DNA of 64,000 bases, taken from NCBI GenBank assembly GCA_963930645.1, contig OZ005649.1, positions 381,939,887 to 382,003,886 of the forward strand, written 5' to 3'. The stretch is from Salticus scenicus (lineage: Eukaryota > Arthropoda > Arachnida > Araneae > Salticidae). The position numbers and the translations under genes are program-made. Below, in pieces: positions 10,840 to 23,088 of the stretch; position 1 is the stretch's first letter, and each line of letters starts with the position of its first letter. The notes beneath the pieces were generated by a model. That model was not told the origin of the DNA, searched no databases, and was given only the letters and a program-made list of their open reading frames with translations.

Positions 10840-12693
10840 TATATATATATAAAGTATACACTTCCATGCAAAAAAAAAAAATTAATGTCTCCTTTTCAGT
10901 GGTTTTATACACTATCTACCAATAAATATTTGGTCACTTTCAAATTTAGACGTTTTGTCAAATATCTAGAAGAATACTTTAGAACTTACCTTAAAATTTT
11001 GGGAATATAAAGAACATGTTATACCTCATATATTTCAGGAAAAAAAAAATGTCCTGGAGAGGGAAAGGGGACCAGTAAAAAATTAAACAAAAGTCGAGAT
11101 GTTTTGGGTCACCCTATAAAAAGTAATGGTTGAAATGCGTTTTTAATGAAGTATGAGATTATGAAAATTCTTCTAATTATCTGTACAAATTTTTATGAGG
11201 TTACCGCATATATTTATGAAGATATAACGATTTCTTTAAAAAATTGAAAAAAAAGTAAAATCCTGGCCCGAGTACACACAAAAAATTAAGTTCTATCTCG
11301 GTCTGGCCCAAGGATGCAAAAAGTATTTAACCCCGGCCCGCGCAGACCTCTAGCTTACAGTCTTATAATTATTTCAGCTTTATTGCTATATAGGTTATTA
11401 TATCAAATATTTAGTATTTTTATCAGTATTCTGAATAATACATTAATGTTTATTTTTTCAGTGTTATGGATGTATTTTTTTAAACATATACGCTCTAACT
11501 TATTTCTGTTTTCAAATAATTTTTTCAGTGTTCTAAACGAATGCAGTGAGCAAACGTTAAAATTAAGCACATTTTTTTATTAGATTTTCAATATTAACTA
11601 AAAAATCAAATTTTAAATTTTACTTTTAAGAATTTTCATCAATTGCTCTAACATTTTTATATGAAAGAAATCAAACAATAAGAATTAGCAAAGAAAAAAT
11701 ATATAAGGATGTATTATCGCATTTACAGTATTTCCATATCAACTTTTTCTCGTTTATAATTTGAAAGTAAAAAAAAAAAAAAAAAATTCTAAAAAATTTC
11801 AGTTAATCCTTAGTTATTAATCCTTTGGTTATTAAGCTGAAATTAATCCTTTAATTGCATAAAATGACTGTAAAAATAATGTGTGTGAAATTTAATTTGT
11901 GTTTTGTAAAATTAAGTATTTAAAGAAAGCCAAGCATTCAGCGCTTAAACATTTATTATTATTTTTTTATTAATGCAATATCTTTTATCCACTCATATTT
12001 ACCTTTAACCAACTTGTTAAATAATTTTTGCTATAGAACTAATTTCAAAATTGATAAAAATAATTATATCAAAACTGTTATAGCTTATTAAAAATTAATG
12101 TTTAGAAAGTTAAATCTTTTTTCCAAATTTCATAAAGCTTATTAAATTTAAAGTTTTGAAAGTTAGATTAATATAATAATAAAGGAAAATGCTAATGCTA
12201 AAGAAATTTATAGCTTCTTGTTATTTATAAATAAAATATTATTTAATTATTTTAATCTATTGTACTTACAGAATTGAATTTAGATAATAAAAATAAATAA
12301 TTTTCAAATAAATTTATTTATTTTCTATTTCTCCAACTAAGCACAAAAACAATTTTTCTTTATTGTTATGCGGAGAAATAATTTTAATGTTCATATAAAA
12401 ATTGTTCATGTCCTAACTTTTATTAAAAAAGTACACAATGCTTCATCATACACTGATTATAATATTTCCCAAAAGATGCCATACATATATTTCCATCTTT
12501 TTCTCTATCAAAATGCAAAAAAGTTATATGCTAAGTTTTATTATGGCTTAAAATAATATACATGGCATATATATATACACATATAAAATCACCAGAACAA
12601 AGCAAGAATCAATTAATAAACATTTCAATATTCTTTATTTAATATTTTCTTTAAATTCTTTTATTATTATTATTATTGTTGTTTTTGTTGTTG

Positions 12694-12733
<40 letters not shown>

Positions 12734-13795
12734 TCTGATTTTTATCTTTAATGTTTCACCTGCACTTTTAGTGCATGATCCATTCTTTAGTAGCAGCATT
12801 TTACAGCTAACTTTCTATCTATACTCTTGCAAATGTTTCCCATCAAAACTGGAGGAAATGTCATAAGATCTAATAAATGGTTATTTTAGCAGCCATAGTA
12901 TTTGCGGAATAGACATCGTATGTTCTCGGAATAATTTTATGTCGACCATTGCAATGAAATCGCGTTCCAGCTGTTTCTCTATCCAAAAACAACTTACCTT
13001 ATTGCCCAATTTAATGATGTTAAGCAGCTGAAGAAAGAATGAGATAGCAGTGCCTACCTTATACACATGCAATGCTCGTTAAAAGTGAGATTATTACTAC
13101 CAGCGTTCATGCCTCAGAATTTCAAACTAATACAACAGCTTTTGCTGCAATTTCTATTGCACAAAGAGCAGTGTTATCAGAGGCCAATCCAGGATTTCAA
13201 ACTTAATACCTATTTTTGTGAAAAATCATAACTATATTTTATTTTTGTGAAAAATTGTTGCGCACTCTTTTGTGCGTGTGTGTGTGGGGGGGGGGGGGAG
13301 TTCAAACTAAGTAAAATAATAAAAATAACCCTCAGAGGCTTATAGCAGAACAGGAACCAAAACTCCCTTCTCTCTGAAGTAAACAGTTCAGTAGAGAGCG
13401 TGTAAGTAGAAGTTGTTTTTGTTCGTCCTAGAATCACTGCATTAAACATGAATTTTATCAGGGAGGATAGACACATCACCATACAGTCATCGAAACGTCA
13501 AACCACCCGACGAATCAGCAAACAGTACACTATGACCACAACTCCAGAGCGTGTCTGTGTCGATACATACGAGGATCGTTTTGTTTACTTATGCTACACC
13601 GTTTCTCGCCCGTAGCAAACGCTTGCGTGTAGATTGAAACCAACATGCTGCATGATTCTTGCTTCATGAATCGCATCAACAGAAATGCACAAATAAATTA
13701 CTTTTCTTTGAAAATGTGCCCATTTAAAATGTCAGATTTTCCTGGGATGACTAAGATTTTTTGAAAGTACTGATTTTAGCTGTATGATTTTTGTG
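10840..13795. other. AT-rich spacer with microsatellites, no gene seen
   Basis: No reading frame or transposon end could be supported. It holds a (TTA)n/(TTG)n microsatellite at about 12659-12733 and a GT/G-run near 13275-13299. A moderately GC-richer part at 13320-13700 has no recognisable product. Confidence 0.5.
12659..12733. repeat. TTA/TTG trinucleotide microsatellite
   Basis: Tandem TTA interrupted by several TTG units, about 75 bp. Confidence 0.9.
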
Positions 13796-14180
13796 AAGGT
13801 ACCTTTTTTGCCAGGTTGATTTTTGAAAAGGTAGTAAAATCATAGATATAGTAATATATATATAGATCTATCATCCCCATGTTATCGAGCAAAAAATTTT
13901 GATGCCGAAAAAAAGCTCTAAAATCAGCCATTAGAGAGTATTGAAAAAAAGAATAAAATGAAAAATGAATTTGAAACTGTATCTGAAGTTTTTCATTCAC
14001 CTTTAGTAAACAAATTATTCATAAATTTTATTTACTAAATTATCCGTGTGTATTCCTGTGTGTGATTTACTCGGGGAAAGGCAGCCATTAGAGTGACTTT
14101 TCCGGAAAAAAAATGGTATCACTTTTTCCCTCTCGCTGATCAAACTATGTCTTATTACTATATCTATCAGTAAAATCGAC
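13796..14180 (+). repeat. Dispersed repeat family P, copy 1
   Basis: This sequence matches the reverse complement of 55880-56275. Shared landmarks include ATAGATATAGTAATATATAT, CATCCCCATGTTATCG, GATGCCGAAAAAA, an imperfect palindrome around TTTAGTAAA...TTTACTAAA (about 14005-14038), and GTGTGTATTC followed by TTACTCGGGGAAAG. The second copy continues into sequence that also matches 42140-42500, so this copy is partial. No coding frame is supported. Superfamily unknown. Confidence 0.7.
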
Positions 14181-14634
14181 CTGTATGAACCCCTGGTTAT
14201 TTAATTATTATGATTAAAAATTTTGAAGACAAATACGATCAATTGGGAAAAAAAAAAAAAAAGGCATCAATTATTTCCGTTTAATAGAACTAAGCGCGTA
14301 ATTTTATCAGAAAAAAAACAGGAGATAAAAATCACGAGGTTTGCATAGAATAGAAACACTTTCCAATTATACTTACACGTTACAACGTTTAACCTTCAAA
14401 TGCATTTTATCTCATCTCCATAACGACGCGTCAAAATACATTTTGCTTTTTATTATGGATACAGAATATTTTCAAAAATATATTTATGGTTTTATTTTTT
14501 AATAAACAAGCATACTGTGGGTTGCTTTTCACAGTTGCTTTTATATATTGCCAAAAAGCAGCAAGGCTACAAAAATTTATTTTGTTTTTAACTATGGAAG
14601 AAGAAATCTCACAAAAATATTTTATAGCTTTATT

Positions 14635-14671
<37 letters not shown>

Positions 14672-15039
14672 TTAAAAAGATTACTATTATGTTGTTTTGT
14701 ATATCATATGAAATTTCCATACCCACCATATACTGTACGGAAAAACTCTCAAACACTAAAAATCTACATTGAGCAGTTTTCATACGTATCGTCTAATGTA
14801 CATAAGCAAATAATTATGCAAAAAAATAAATTATGCTTATCATGTTTTGTTGTATAGGAAAATGGTTTTGTGTATCTAAATAATACATATTAATTTCTTT
14901 GTGTTGTGCAGAGTATAAAAATATTAAAATAGACTTAAAAAAATTTACTTTTAGTGTTTTATAATGCACCGGAAATATTTTTTGTGTCCCTGTACACAAA
15001 TTAACTGTGATATTTATACCATTTTCAGTAACATATACA

Positions 15040-15840
15040 GTAACCGCCGCTTAATAAATTCATTGGTTTATAAAATCAGCCGCTTAATCTGATCAAATTA
15101 CCAGGATCAGAATCAAATCAATGCAAGCTAATTTCAAAACCGCCGCTTTATAAAATCAGCATCGCCGGTTAATAAACTCAAAAAAATCTCTTTAGCAACA
15201 AAAATGTCATTTATGTACGCTAAAAAAATTCTTATTTACACTGTGATTTTTTATTTTTTAAATAAAATAGAAAATAAAATACAGCAATCCCTCCGTTATC
15301 TCTCTTTGTCGAAAAGTTTGCATTTACAACATTAAATTTTACATTTACAGCAATTTAACACGCCCCATGATTTGTGTTAGTAATAATTTCAAGGAATATA
15401 TTCTTCAAAGCGCGGTAATAAGTTACAAATTTAAGTTGATTCGCAAGTGATTTTTTTTTTTTTTTTAATGTAATGTTTAATGAAAAGACAATTTTTAGTT
15501 CTTATTCTGAAATAACTAAGAAGCAAGAAGCTTATAAATGGAAAGATTTTAATTTAAAAAGAAAAGCGTAAACTTTTAGCAAAGTGTTGATGATTTTTCT
15601 CAAAGGAGAGCGCATAGGAACTTGGGATGTGCTTAATTCACTTATTTTGAAGGAACAATCAAATAATTATCTGTTAAAAATTAATTAATATTGTTATTAG
15701 TTCCATTATTTGGTGCCTTTGGAAAATTTTTCCGAAATTCAGGTAAATATACCCTTTTCAATAGTGCAGGAACGCTCGCCGGATATAAAAATTAGCCGCT
15801 TAATAAAATCACCACTTCATTAAGCTCAGATAAATAAACA
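15040..15840. repeat. Segment with repeated CCGCTTAATAAAATCA-type motif
   Basis: Variants of CCGCTTAATAAAATCAGC occur near 15046, 15079, 15142, 15165 and 15793-15820, the last set about 600 bp from the first. Motif clustering at both ends of an AT-rich core suggests an old DNA transposon (the CAGTAACCGCCGCTTAATAA start resembles pogo/Tigger-type ends), but no clean inverted repeat or target duplication was found. Confidence 0.3.
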
Positions 15841-15869
15841 TATGTTATTAGAAAGTTTAAAAGCATTGT

Positions 15870-16804
15870 TTCTACAAAAATCGTCAGCATAGAACTGGTA
15901 TTTAGTTACAGGTGCATACAAAATAATTCCGATATGATATGCAATCAATTAGCAATCAATTTGGTATAAGCATTTATGAGTTGCAAGGAATTTACACAAG
16001 GCTATGAGTTACAAGGTAAAATATGAGTTATATGCGCATACATATAGACAGATATAGGGAGATTGATGTGTTACACGTGGGATGATTATATGTGTGTATA
16101 TAATATATATGACTGATGATTGATGTGTGTATATAATATATATGATTGATGATTATATGCGTGTACATAATATATATCAATAATTATTTTAAATAGTATG
16201 AAATAAATTTAAATGATCTTGAGGCTCCTGATCTACAGAACCACTAATTATCTATGGTATATATATTTAGTTATGAATCTATCATTTATGAAATTATTTT
16301 AGACAAAACGAAAAACTGCAGAGTTCTCTGTTTTTTTTTTTTCATTAATTTTCTGATTGACACTAGATTGATGAATAAAAATCTCCAAAGAGAAATTTTA
16401 AACACAATTTATATTTATATTTATGTGTAATAATAAGTCATTTTAGGATATTTTAATTTCGTTAGAAAACTACTTTTTTCCCCCTCGGAAGGGGGGGGGG
16501 AGGTTAAACAGTGTTGTGATAAATAACAACACAGATTTCAAAAATTAGAAAGATTTTTTTAAATATAAGATTATTTTAAATGCTGAAATTACGTAAGTTT
16601 TTGTGCTCATGAAAATACCTTAACTGATAATTGTCAAAATAATAGTTCAGACATTACCTTGTATTGTACACTTTAGAGACTTGACATAACCATGTATTAG
16701 TGCAATTTCTTAAAACTTACCTGAAATAAAAAATAAAAAATATAAATATAGATTAATGACAATAAAAGTAATAATAAACATTTATATGTATATGCATATA
16801 CATG

Positions 16805-16838
<34 letters not shown>

Positions 16839-17535
16839 GTCATATAGATATATAATGAAAACGAAAAATAAACAAATGAATAATTCGTCAAAACAACCCC
16901 CAGAAGCCAATTTGATAACTATATAGTTAACTTATTTTTTTAAAATAACTTGACCAGAATTTTTTAATTTATATTTGAAAAAAAAAGAAGAATACTCACT
17001 TTAAAATAATTTCGATAAGAATACAAAACTTATAGAAACATAACAAGAAGGAGCTTTATAATGATCATAATCAAAAGTTTTCTATTCGAACTGACAATAA
17101 CAAAATGAATTAAAAAAATGATAAAAGCTGAATATATGGAACAGGACACATATAAACATACATATTTTATATATAAAGACTTGTACATTTATTTTTAACG
17201 CGTCTGCAAGAAGATTTTTTTTTCTTTTTTCACTCTTTCGCTCTCTCTTTTAAATAATTTGTTGTGTTGATATTTGAAAAATACATAATTTATATTTTCA
17301 ACCACTTTTACTGTTACATTCATGTTAATATTTGCATATACACTCTATAACAACATCAACAACAACAACAACAAAAAAGACGTACCAAGAAGGAGTTATC
17401 CGAATGGGACGAAAATTGGTAGATGTGATGTACATGTGGAGAAAAACAAATGATTCAGAAAATTTGGATGATTTAATCAAGAGAAAGGGCCTCACAAAGT
17501 AAACAAGTCAATAATGTGTTAGTCCACTTCTGGTC
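15870..17535. other. AT-rich spacer with short tandem repeats, no gene seen
   Basis: Contains the ~41-bp tandem repeat at 16082-16185, a (TA)n run at 16806-16836, a G-run near 16490-16502, and otherwise AT-rich sequence with no supported ORF. Confidence 0.55.
16082..16185. repeat. Short tandem repeat, about 2.5 units of ~41 bp
   Basis: Units contain TGTGTGTATATAATATATATGA followed by a GATGATT spacer, repeated with small changes. Confidence 0.75.
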
Positions 17536-17539
17536 CTTA

Positions 17540-18325
17540 TCTAAGTAGTTATTCGGCTTGATATTAATTGTTAGAGTTGGCAGATGTGCTCCTGTGAGAT
17601 ATCGTGCCAAATTCGTTAGGTACGTTAGATTGACAAAATCCCGAGGTGGTTGTAGGACCCTTTTTATGATGCTCCTTTTTTACGTCCTCCGTGGGAGAGA
17701 TATCCGGCAACTTTGATGGCCAAAATATTGTTGGACAAGCAAGAAAACAAGCAGTAGAAACTAACTCTGTGTGCGAGCGGGCATTATCATGCTGAAATAC
17801 ACGATCAGGATAGCGTGATATAAAGGGAAACACAACGGGATGTAGAATGTCTTCGACGCACCACTGTGCTGTAAAAATACCACGGATGACAAGCAAAATG
17901 GCCCAGCTATGAAATGAAATGACACCCCAGACCATCAATCCAAATTGTCGAACCGTATGGCTGGTGACAGTGAGGATGGAATCCCTCTTTTTCGGGGAGT
18001 CTCCAGACGCGCCTTCTCTGACCATCGGGGCTCAAATCGGAGTTGGAACTCATCACTGAAGACAATTTTACTTCATTCAGTGACATTCCAGTTCGAACGG
18101 TCTCGATATCACTGCAAACGTGCTTGTTGGTACACAAAGTTTAACAGTAGTCTGTAAAAGTGGCTCCGTAAGCTCAATCCCATTTCTCTGAGCCGCCTAT
18201 TAATGGCCTTTGAAGTCACTAAAGTACCAGTTACACGTAGGATCAATGATAATGATGAATTTGTGTTTTTGAGTACCGCTCTGAGGATTGACCGGTTCTC
18301 ACTTTCTGTCCTCTCTCTAGGTTGA
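17540..18325 (-). pseudogene. Tc1-like transposase, main part (split by a LINE)
   Basis: On the minus strand the frames carry an N-terminal DNA-binding region (PRERTESENRSILRAV), an arginine-rich stretch (INRRLREMGLSLRS), then a VFSDEF block with the first catalytic aspartate at about 18052-18054 in a shifted frame. These are followed by GLMVWGVISFHSW, FQHDNARSHT with the second aspartate, and LPDISPTED with the glutamate. This is the usual order for Tc1-family cut-and-paste transposases. Several frame changes make it inactive. Its upstream part continues at 21655-21860 beyond the inserted LINE. The remnants of the element ends near 17500 were not matched to a partner inverted repeat. Confidence 0.85.
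18310..18325. repeat. Target site duplication of the LINE, left copy (16 bp)
   Basis: CCTCTCTCTAGGTTGA, identical to 21655-21670. It lies inside the Tc1-like transposase. Confidence 0.9.
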
Positions 18326-18329
18326 ACAG

Positions 18330-18399
18330 GGAGCAGCCCCCGCTCACCGCTCGAAGAGCGGTGTTGAGCGCTTCCAGGAAAATCCACGTGAGCTGCTCC
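18330..18399 (-). other. Structured 3' terminus of the LINE RNA
   Basis: GGAGCAGC at 18330-18337 pairs with GCTGCTCC at 18392-18399. Inside it, the minus strand has ACCGCTC-TTC-GAGCGGT extended by CGCTC/GAGCG. This makes a two-level stem-loop next to the target duplication. In LINEs lacking poly(A), such a structure commonly serves as the reverse transcriptase recognition site; that role is inferred here. Confidence 0.65.
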
Positions 18400-18718
18400 G
18401 ACATTTATTGAAAAAAAAAAAAAATTACATCATGCATCGCCTGGCTTAGCCAGCCCGCGACAAGGGGCGATGCAAATGGGCATGGGTATTTACAAGAGCG
18501 GCGCCAGACACAAGTCTACCCGCGACACGGGGCGCCGCTTGATTATAGGAGAGAGGGTGCGAGGCTGTGTGGCCATCCACGACAAGCGGCACGCTACCAG
18601 TTTAGACCCTTGCATTTATGAGGGCTACTGCAGCATTACGGGCACACGGGAAGATAACAGGGAGATAGAAGAATAATGTGTTTAGGAGAAAGAATTTTTC
18701 TTTAGTTGTGATTTTAGG

Positions 18719-21654
18719 TTAGTTTGTTAGATTACATAAATCCATTAGGAATGAGAAAATTTTATTTAATTTATTAATTAAGGGTTTCCTTGTTAAAATG
18801 TTGTCCAGCCAATTGATTGGTCTGGGAGAGGGATTTCTAATATGATATAGTGCTGTTAAGGGGCAGTGGAAATAATAGTGTTGCGGAGTTCCCTCCTCGC
18901 CGCAGGAACACAGGGGAGAGCGTCGGCAATGAAATTTGTAAAGGTAAGATGGGAAGGGGCCATGACCTGTTAAAAATGCCGTGATAGGTGGAGTTAGGGT
19001 CCAGGAATTAATACGAGCCTGTGGGATCAGCGAAAAGGTGTGCCTACCCTTCTCTGAACTATCCCACAGGTTTTGCCATTTGAGATTAATAATTTCTTTG
19101 ATTCTATTTTTGACATAGGAGGGTGGGGCAGGGATTGTGGAACACTTGGTGGGGAAATCAGTTGCTTCTTTTGCAAGGGAGTCAGCGAGTTCATTGCAGA
19201 TCACGCCCCTGTGGGCAGAAACGTGTGCCAGGGAGCAAGTTAAGTTAGGATTCGTTAAGAGTTTTTTTTTATCTGTTGAATTTGTGGGTGTCTGCACCGA
19301 TGCCGAGCTATTGCCTGAAGGCCCGAGAGACTATCGCTGAAGATGTTAAAGATATCATTCGTGTTCGAGTCGCCAATCCAGCGTATTGCTTTTTCTATGG
19401 CATAGATTTCCGCTTGGAAGACTGTATTATAGTCCTCGAGCCTGCAGGCCCACCGATGGGCCACGGTGCCACGGTCCAGCACGCAAAACGCTGCTGCAAC
19501 CCCGGCGTCCGTTTTGGAACCATCAGTGTAGATCGCCACTGGAGCAGAGGGAGAGAAACTATTTTTAGTGCAATTGGTGATGAGTGGGGCAACATCCTTG
19601 CCTGGGTGAATATCCCAGCTGCAGGTCAAAGTTTGTATAGGGGTTTGTGGGAAGATGATGTTTGTTAATTCGGGGTCTTTAAGCTGTAGGATTTGAGTTT
19701 TTATATATGTTTTCGAGACCTGCAGGTGGGCATGAGGAATCCCAGTGATTACGGTGAGGGCATCAGTGGATATTGTTTTATATCCTCTTGCAATTTGCAA
19801 GAGGAAGGGTCTTTGGGCTGAGTTAAGAGAGGTAATGGCATCAGTTCTCAGGTGACCGCCCCAAATGGCGGCTCCGTAGGTTATTATTTTCTCGATGATT
19901 GTTTTATACCAGGTTTTTAGGAGAGAGGTGGAGATACCCCACCTCTTTCCCACCATTTTTGCTGAGCTGTGGTATATACTTTGAGTCTTTAGTTTAATTT
20001 CTTTTACGTGAGCCAGCCAGTTGAGGTGCCTGTCAAAGGTGATGCCAAGGAGTTTCATGTTTTCGACATGATTGACACTGATGCCGTCTATCCGCATCTT
20101 GGGATTCCTAGTTCTTTTAAGGGCTTTAGGGAAGGCGAGAGTTAATGCTTTGGTTTTAGATGGGGATAATTTTAAGTCGAATTCTTTCAAAAGTTTACTG
20201 AAGTGGGAAAGGGCTTCCTGGGCCTGGTCCTCCAGGTTTTTTCTAGTTCGACCCGAGACAATCAGGGAGAAATCATCCGCATAAGCAAATGTTGTGAAGC
20301 CCGCAGAGTTCATGCTTTTGAGTATTATGTCTGCTATCAGATTCCACAGGATAGGACCTAGGCACGAACCCTGTGGGCAGCCTTTAGTTTGGGGATGTTC
20401 GGTATTCCCGTCACCCCAGTTGACAATAATTTTCCTATGGGAGAGGTATGAGCGGATGATTCCGGCCAGATTACTCGGGCAGTTAAGGTCTTGTAGGGCG
20501 CGTAGAATGTGTGGCCACTCCACATTGTCGAAGGCTCTTTGAATGTCTAGAGAGATGATAGTGGTGTAGTTTGATGCGTTACAGCTGACGGCGCAGGAAC
20601 TTTTTATGGCTTGTAGTGCTTGGTCACAAGATCTGCCCTCTCTGAACCCAAATTGGTTAGGATGTAGTAGATTGTTTGTTTCGAGGTAAAAGTTTAATCT
20701 TGTTACAATTAATTTTTCTAATAGTTTGCCTAAAGTGGGGAGGAGGCAGATCGGTCTGTAGGATGAGGGTTCAGAGGGAAGTTTCCCTTGCTTCAAAAAG
20801 TACACCACTTCACCTCTTCTGAGTGTTTCGGGGAAGTATTGGTGTTTGAGACATAGATTGGTCCATTTCTGAAGGATGTGTGGCATTGTGCAGTGTACGT
20901 TTCGTAAGATTTTAAAATCTATGTTGTCCGGACCTGGAGCCTTTTTGATGTTGAAGCTGTGAAGAGTGGCTTTAACCTCAGACTCCGTGAAGGGAACATC
21001 CGAGGGAGCCGAGTAGAGTGGTGCTTGGTGTTGTGGGTAGACGGTTCTTGGGAAAAGGATGTTTGTGAGGTACTCTAGATTGTTACGTTTTGAGGAGAGA
21101 GCTGGAGGACGTTCCAGTTTCAGCTGGGGCGGGGTGAAGAATTTTTGACTGTAAAACTTTTGAGCTGTGCCGAATATTTGTGTTTGTGATGTGCAGAATT
21201 TCTTCCATGCGTTATGTTTGGCTTCGTTGATGTGTTTTTTGAATATTGCCGAATGGTGTTTTATTTTCTGTCTGTGTTGTTGTAGAAGTGACGGGTCAAG
21301 GTATTTTACTTGTCTTCTTAGGGCGGTTAGGTGATTACGCATGGAACGGAGCTGGGGAGACCAGAAGGAGTAGGCGTACTGCCGTCCCGATTTCTTGAGC
21401 CTGAATGCTGCGGCCGCGGCTGTCTGGATGGAGGCTATTAGATTAACTGTAAAATTTTCTAATTGTGTGGTGTTGTTAATGGCGTTGAGTTCGTCTGTTA
21501 GTGATAAGGAGGAGTTGAGTAAAAGTTTGTTAAATTTCTTGAAGTTTCCACGTTTAGTGGCAAACCGTTTAGAGTATGTTACTGTGGGTATTGAATTGAT
21601 AGAGTAAGTGATGTAATTGTGATCTGTGTTATTAAAAATGTCCAGGACTGACCA
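18719..21654 (-). pseudogene. ORF2 polyprotein of R1-like LINE (endonuclease end, RT, RNase H)
   Basis: The frame is open from the insertion border (21654) to 19255. The first residues (WSVLDIFNNTDHNYITYS) match the end of an AP-endonuclease domain, where a conserved SDHN-like motif sits. Counting from the Met at 21342, reverse transcriptase motifs are APGPDNI (about 135), SYRPI (194), FGFREGRS (231), LDIQRAFDN (265), GCPQGSCLGP (321) and the catalytic YADD (354-357). RNase H follows with TDGS (606), a glutamate at 645 and SDS at 669. The frame then breaks in an A9 run (19261-19270 on plus) and resumes in another phase, giving ...RGVICNELADSLAKEA and a C-x5-C-x-C...H...H-x4-C-type motif. One homopolymer indel is the only internal break seen, so this copy is young, or the indel is a sequencing error. 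Confidence 0.9.
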
Positions 21655-21670
21655 CCTCTCTCTAGGTTGA
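21655..21670. repeat. Target site duplication of the LINE, right copy (16 bp)
   Basis: CCTCTCTCTAGGTTGA, identical to 18310-18325. Confidence 0.9.
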
Positions 21671-21860
21671 CCGTATTCTCTTTAAAGCTGTGTTTGGCTC
21701 ATTATTCACTCATTCCCGCCATTGTCGTCTAATAGGATCATCGCTCCTATCGAGCTGACAGACAATTCTCAGATTAGACCAACCGGCTTCTTTAAGCCCA
21801 ACTACACACTTCTGTCAAATGCTGACATCTGCGCATATTGTCTGCGCACCAGTATGTGAA
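21655..21860 (-). pseudogene. Tc1-like transposase, N-terminal part separated by LINE insertion
   Basis: Minus-strand translation in mixed frames gives a segment around RSDDPIRRQWREWV and ALKRIRST, like the paired-type DNA-binding region of Tc1 transposases. It leads into the duplicated target sequence at 21655-21670, which rejoins the transposase at 18310-18325. Without the LINE the two parts would be contiguous. Confidence 0.65.
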
Positions 21861-22072
21861 GCATAGTTACTGTCTATCTGAGAAGCGGAATAAAATTCTC
21901 GAAGAATTCATAACCTGGAATGAAAATTTCTCTTCTTTAATATTCTGCCAATTGCGCAGTTAAGATGCGCTGTAGCGTCACATGCTCATTCAATGACGGC
22001 CAACTTTAAAAAATTTTTGCATTTTACATCGAAACCTGTATACGTGTGATTTGTGCCCAGTTTGGATTACTC
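21861..22072. other. Flank between Tc1 remnant and hAT element
   Basis: Probably the rest of the Tc1-like element's 5' region. No inverted repeat matching the 17500 end was found. The last 8 bases (22065-22072) are the left hAT target duplication. Confidence 0.35.
22065..22072. repeat. Left 8-bp target duplication of hAT element
   Basis: GATTACTC, identical to 24435-24442. Confidence 0.85.
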
Positions 22073-22540
22073 CAGGGCCCGAAATTTCGACTCAGATTAC
22101 ACTCGCCGAAAAAAAGTTTTACTCGCCACAAAAAAGGGTTGATATATTCTTTTTTTTATTTTAATTCTTTTTTAAGTATTTTGAGTTTTTTATTTTTCCT
22201 AACTATTTGAAATGCTTTTACAAATATTCATAAAATTATATGTATTAAAAGGGTATCGTATATCACCATGTCTCCTAATCATTTATACAATCTATAATTA
22301 AAAATCATTTTAATGTATTGTAATTGAGATATGAAAAAGATTAAAATATCTAATAATTTAAATGTGCAGAGTAGTTGAAGGAAAAAAAGAAGAAGAAAAA
22401 ACTCTTTGTCAAACAATTCTTGTGTACCGGAGGATGCGTGGCGTTGTCACAGGTGCCTCCCTACCATTCCATCCTAAACTCCTAAACTCCTATCAAAATC
22501 TTTTTCTTATGAAAGATTAAGCTTCCTTATTTATTTATTT

Positions 22541-23088
22541 ATTTACTAGCCGCCTTCGGCGACCAGCTGGTTCGCGATCTTTGAAAAATCCGACTTTAGG
22601 AAACTCCCGTTCGGTGGCGACTGCGGCGCCTTTTTCCCGTTTCAGTCCTTAGAACAGCTTACTAACATATATTGAAAAATTTAATCGCGGTAAATTCCCG
22701 CTCGGTAGCGCCTGCGGTGACCTCTTCCCGTTTCAATATCTGAATCCCGTTTCAATATCTGATCGCTCACCACGTTATGATCTTTCAAATTTCTGGCTTT
22801 AGCAAAGTCCCGCTCGGTGGCGCCTTATACCCGTTTTAGAACTTACAACACCTTCCTCGCTCATTAGAATTTGAATATTGAAATTTTAAAATATTACAGC
22901 GCCATCTGACGGTAGAAATTTCTGTAATCTGCTGTTCAATTCCAAATCAACAAAGCTTTCACATGATGTATTACTTATGAAATTATTTTAATTAGTAGCT
23001 GAGATACAAAAGAAAACTTAATCAGGACACCTTAAAACATGTAAATCAGGTGAAATCTCGAATTCCATTATCTATACTATAAAAGTAG
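22541..23088 (+). repeat. Repeat nested in hAT element: degenerate tandem units and superfamily-like tail
   Basis: Starts near ACTAGCCGCCTTCGGCGACC. Three degenerate units with YTCCCGYTCGGTRGCG lie at about 22602, 22693 and 22806, with an extra 18-bp direct duplication of TTCCCGTTTCAATATCTG at 22726 and 22744. The tail (ACCTTAAAACATGTAAATCA near 23032, then a weak hairpin ending AAAAGTAG) looks like the tails of the hairpin-ended superfamily. Membership is tentative. Confidence 0.5.

Larger units (their letters stand above)
18326..21654 (-). mobile_element. R1-like non-LTR retrotransposon, 5'-truncated, inserted in a Tc1 element
   Basis: The insert is delimited exactly by the 16-bp target duplications and is 3329 bp long. 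The 5' end (at 21654) starts inside the last part of the endonuclease domain, so the copy is 5'-truncated, which is usual for target-primed reverse transcription. ORF2 runs through reverse transcriptase, RNase H and a C-terminal cysteine/histidine motif. A GC-richer 3' untranslated region follows (18326-18718). The 3' terminus has no poly(A) tail; it ends in a folded structure at 18330-18399. RNase H plus a GCPQGS.LGP.LWN reverse transcriptase motif suits the R1 group; the exact clade is inferred. Confidence 0.88.

Noticed and set aside
18470..18676. Plus-strand ORF of 68 aa
   Set aside because: Lies antisense to the 3' untranslated region of the LINE.
19276..19668. Plus-strand ORFs of 130, 60 and 67 aa
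   Set aside because: Antisense shadows of the LINE ORF2, as are the frames at 20072-20542 and 21395-21607.
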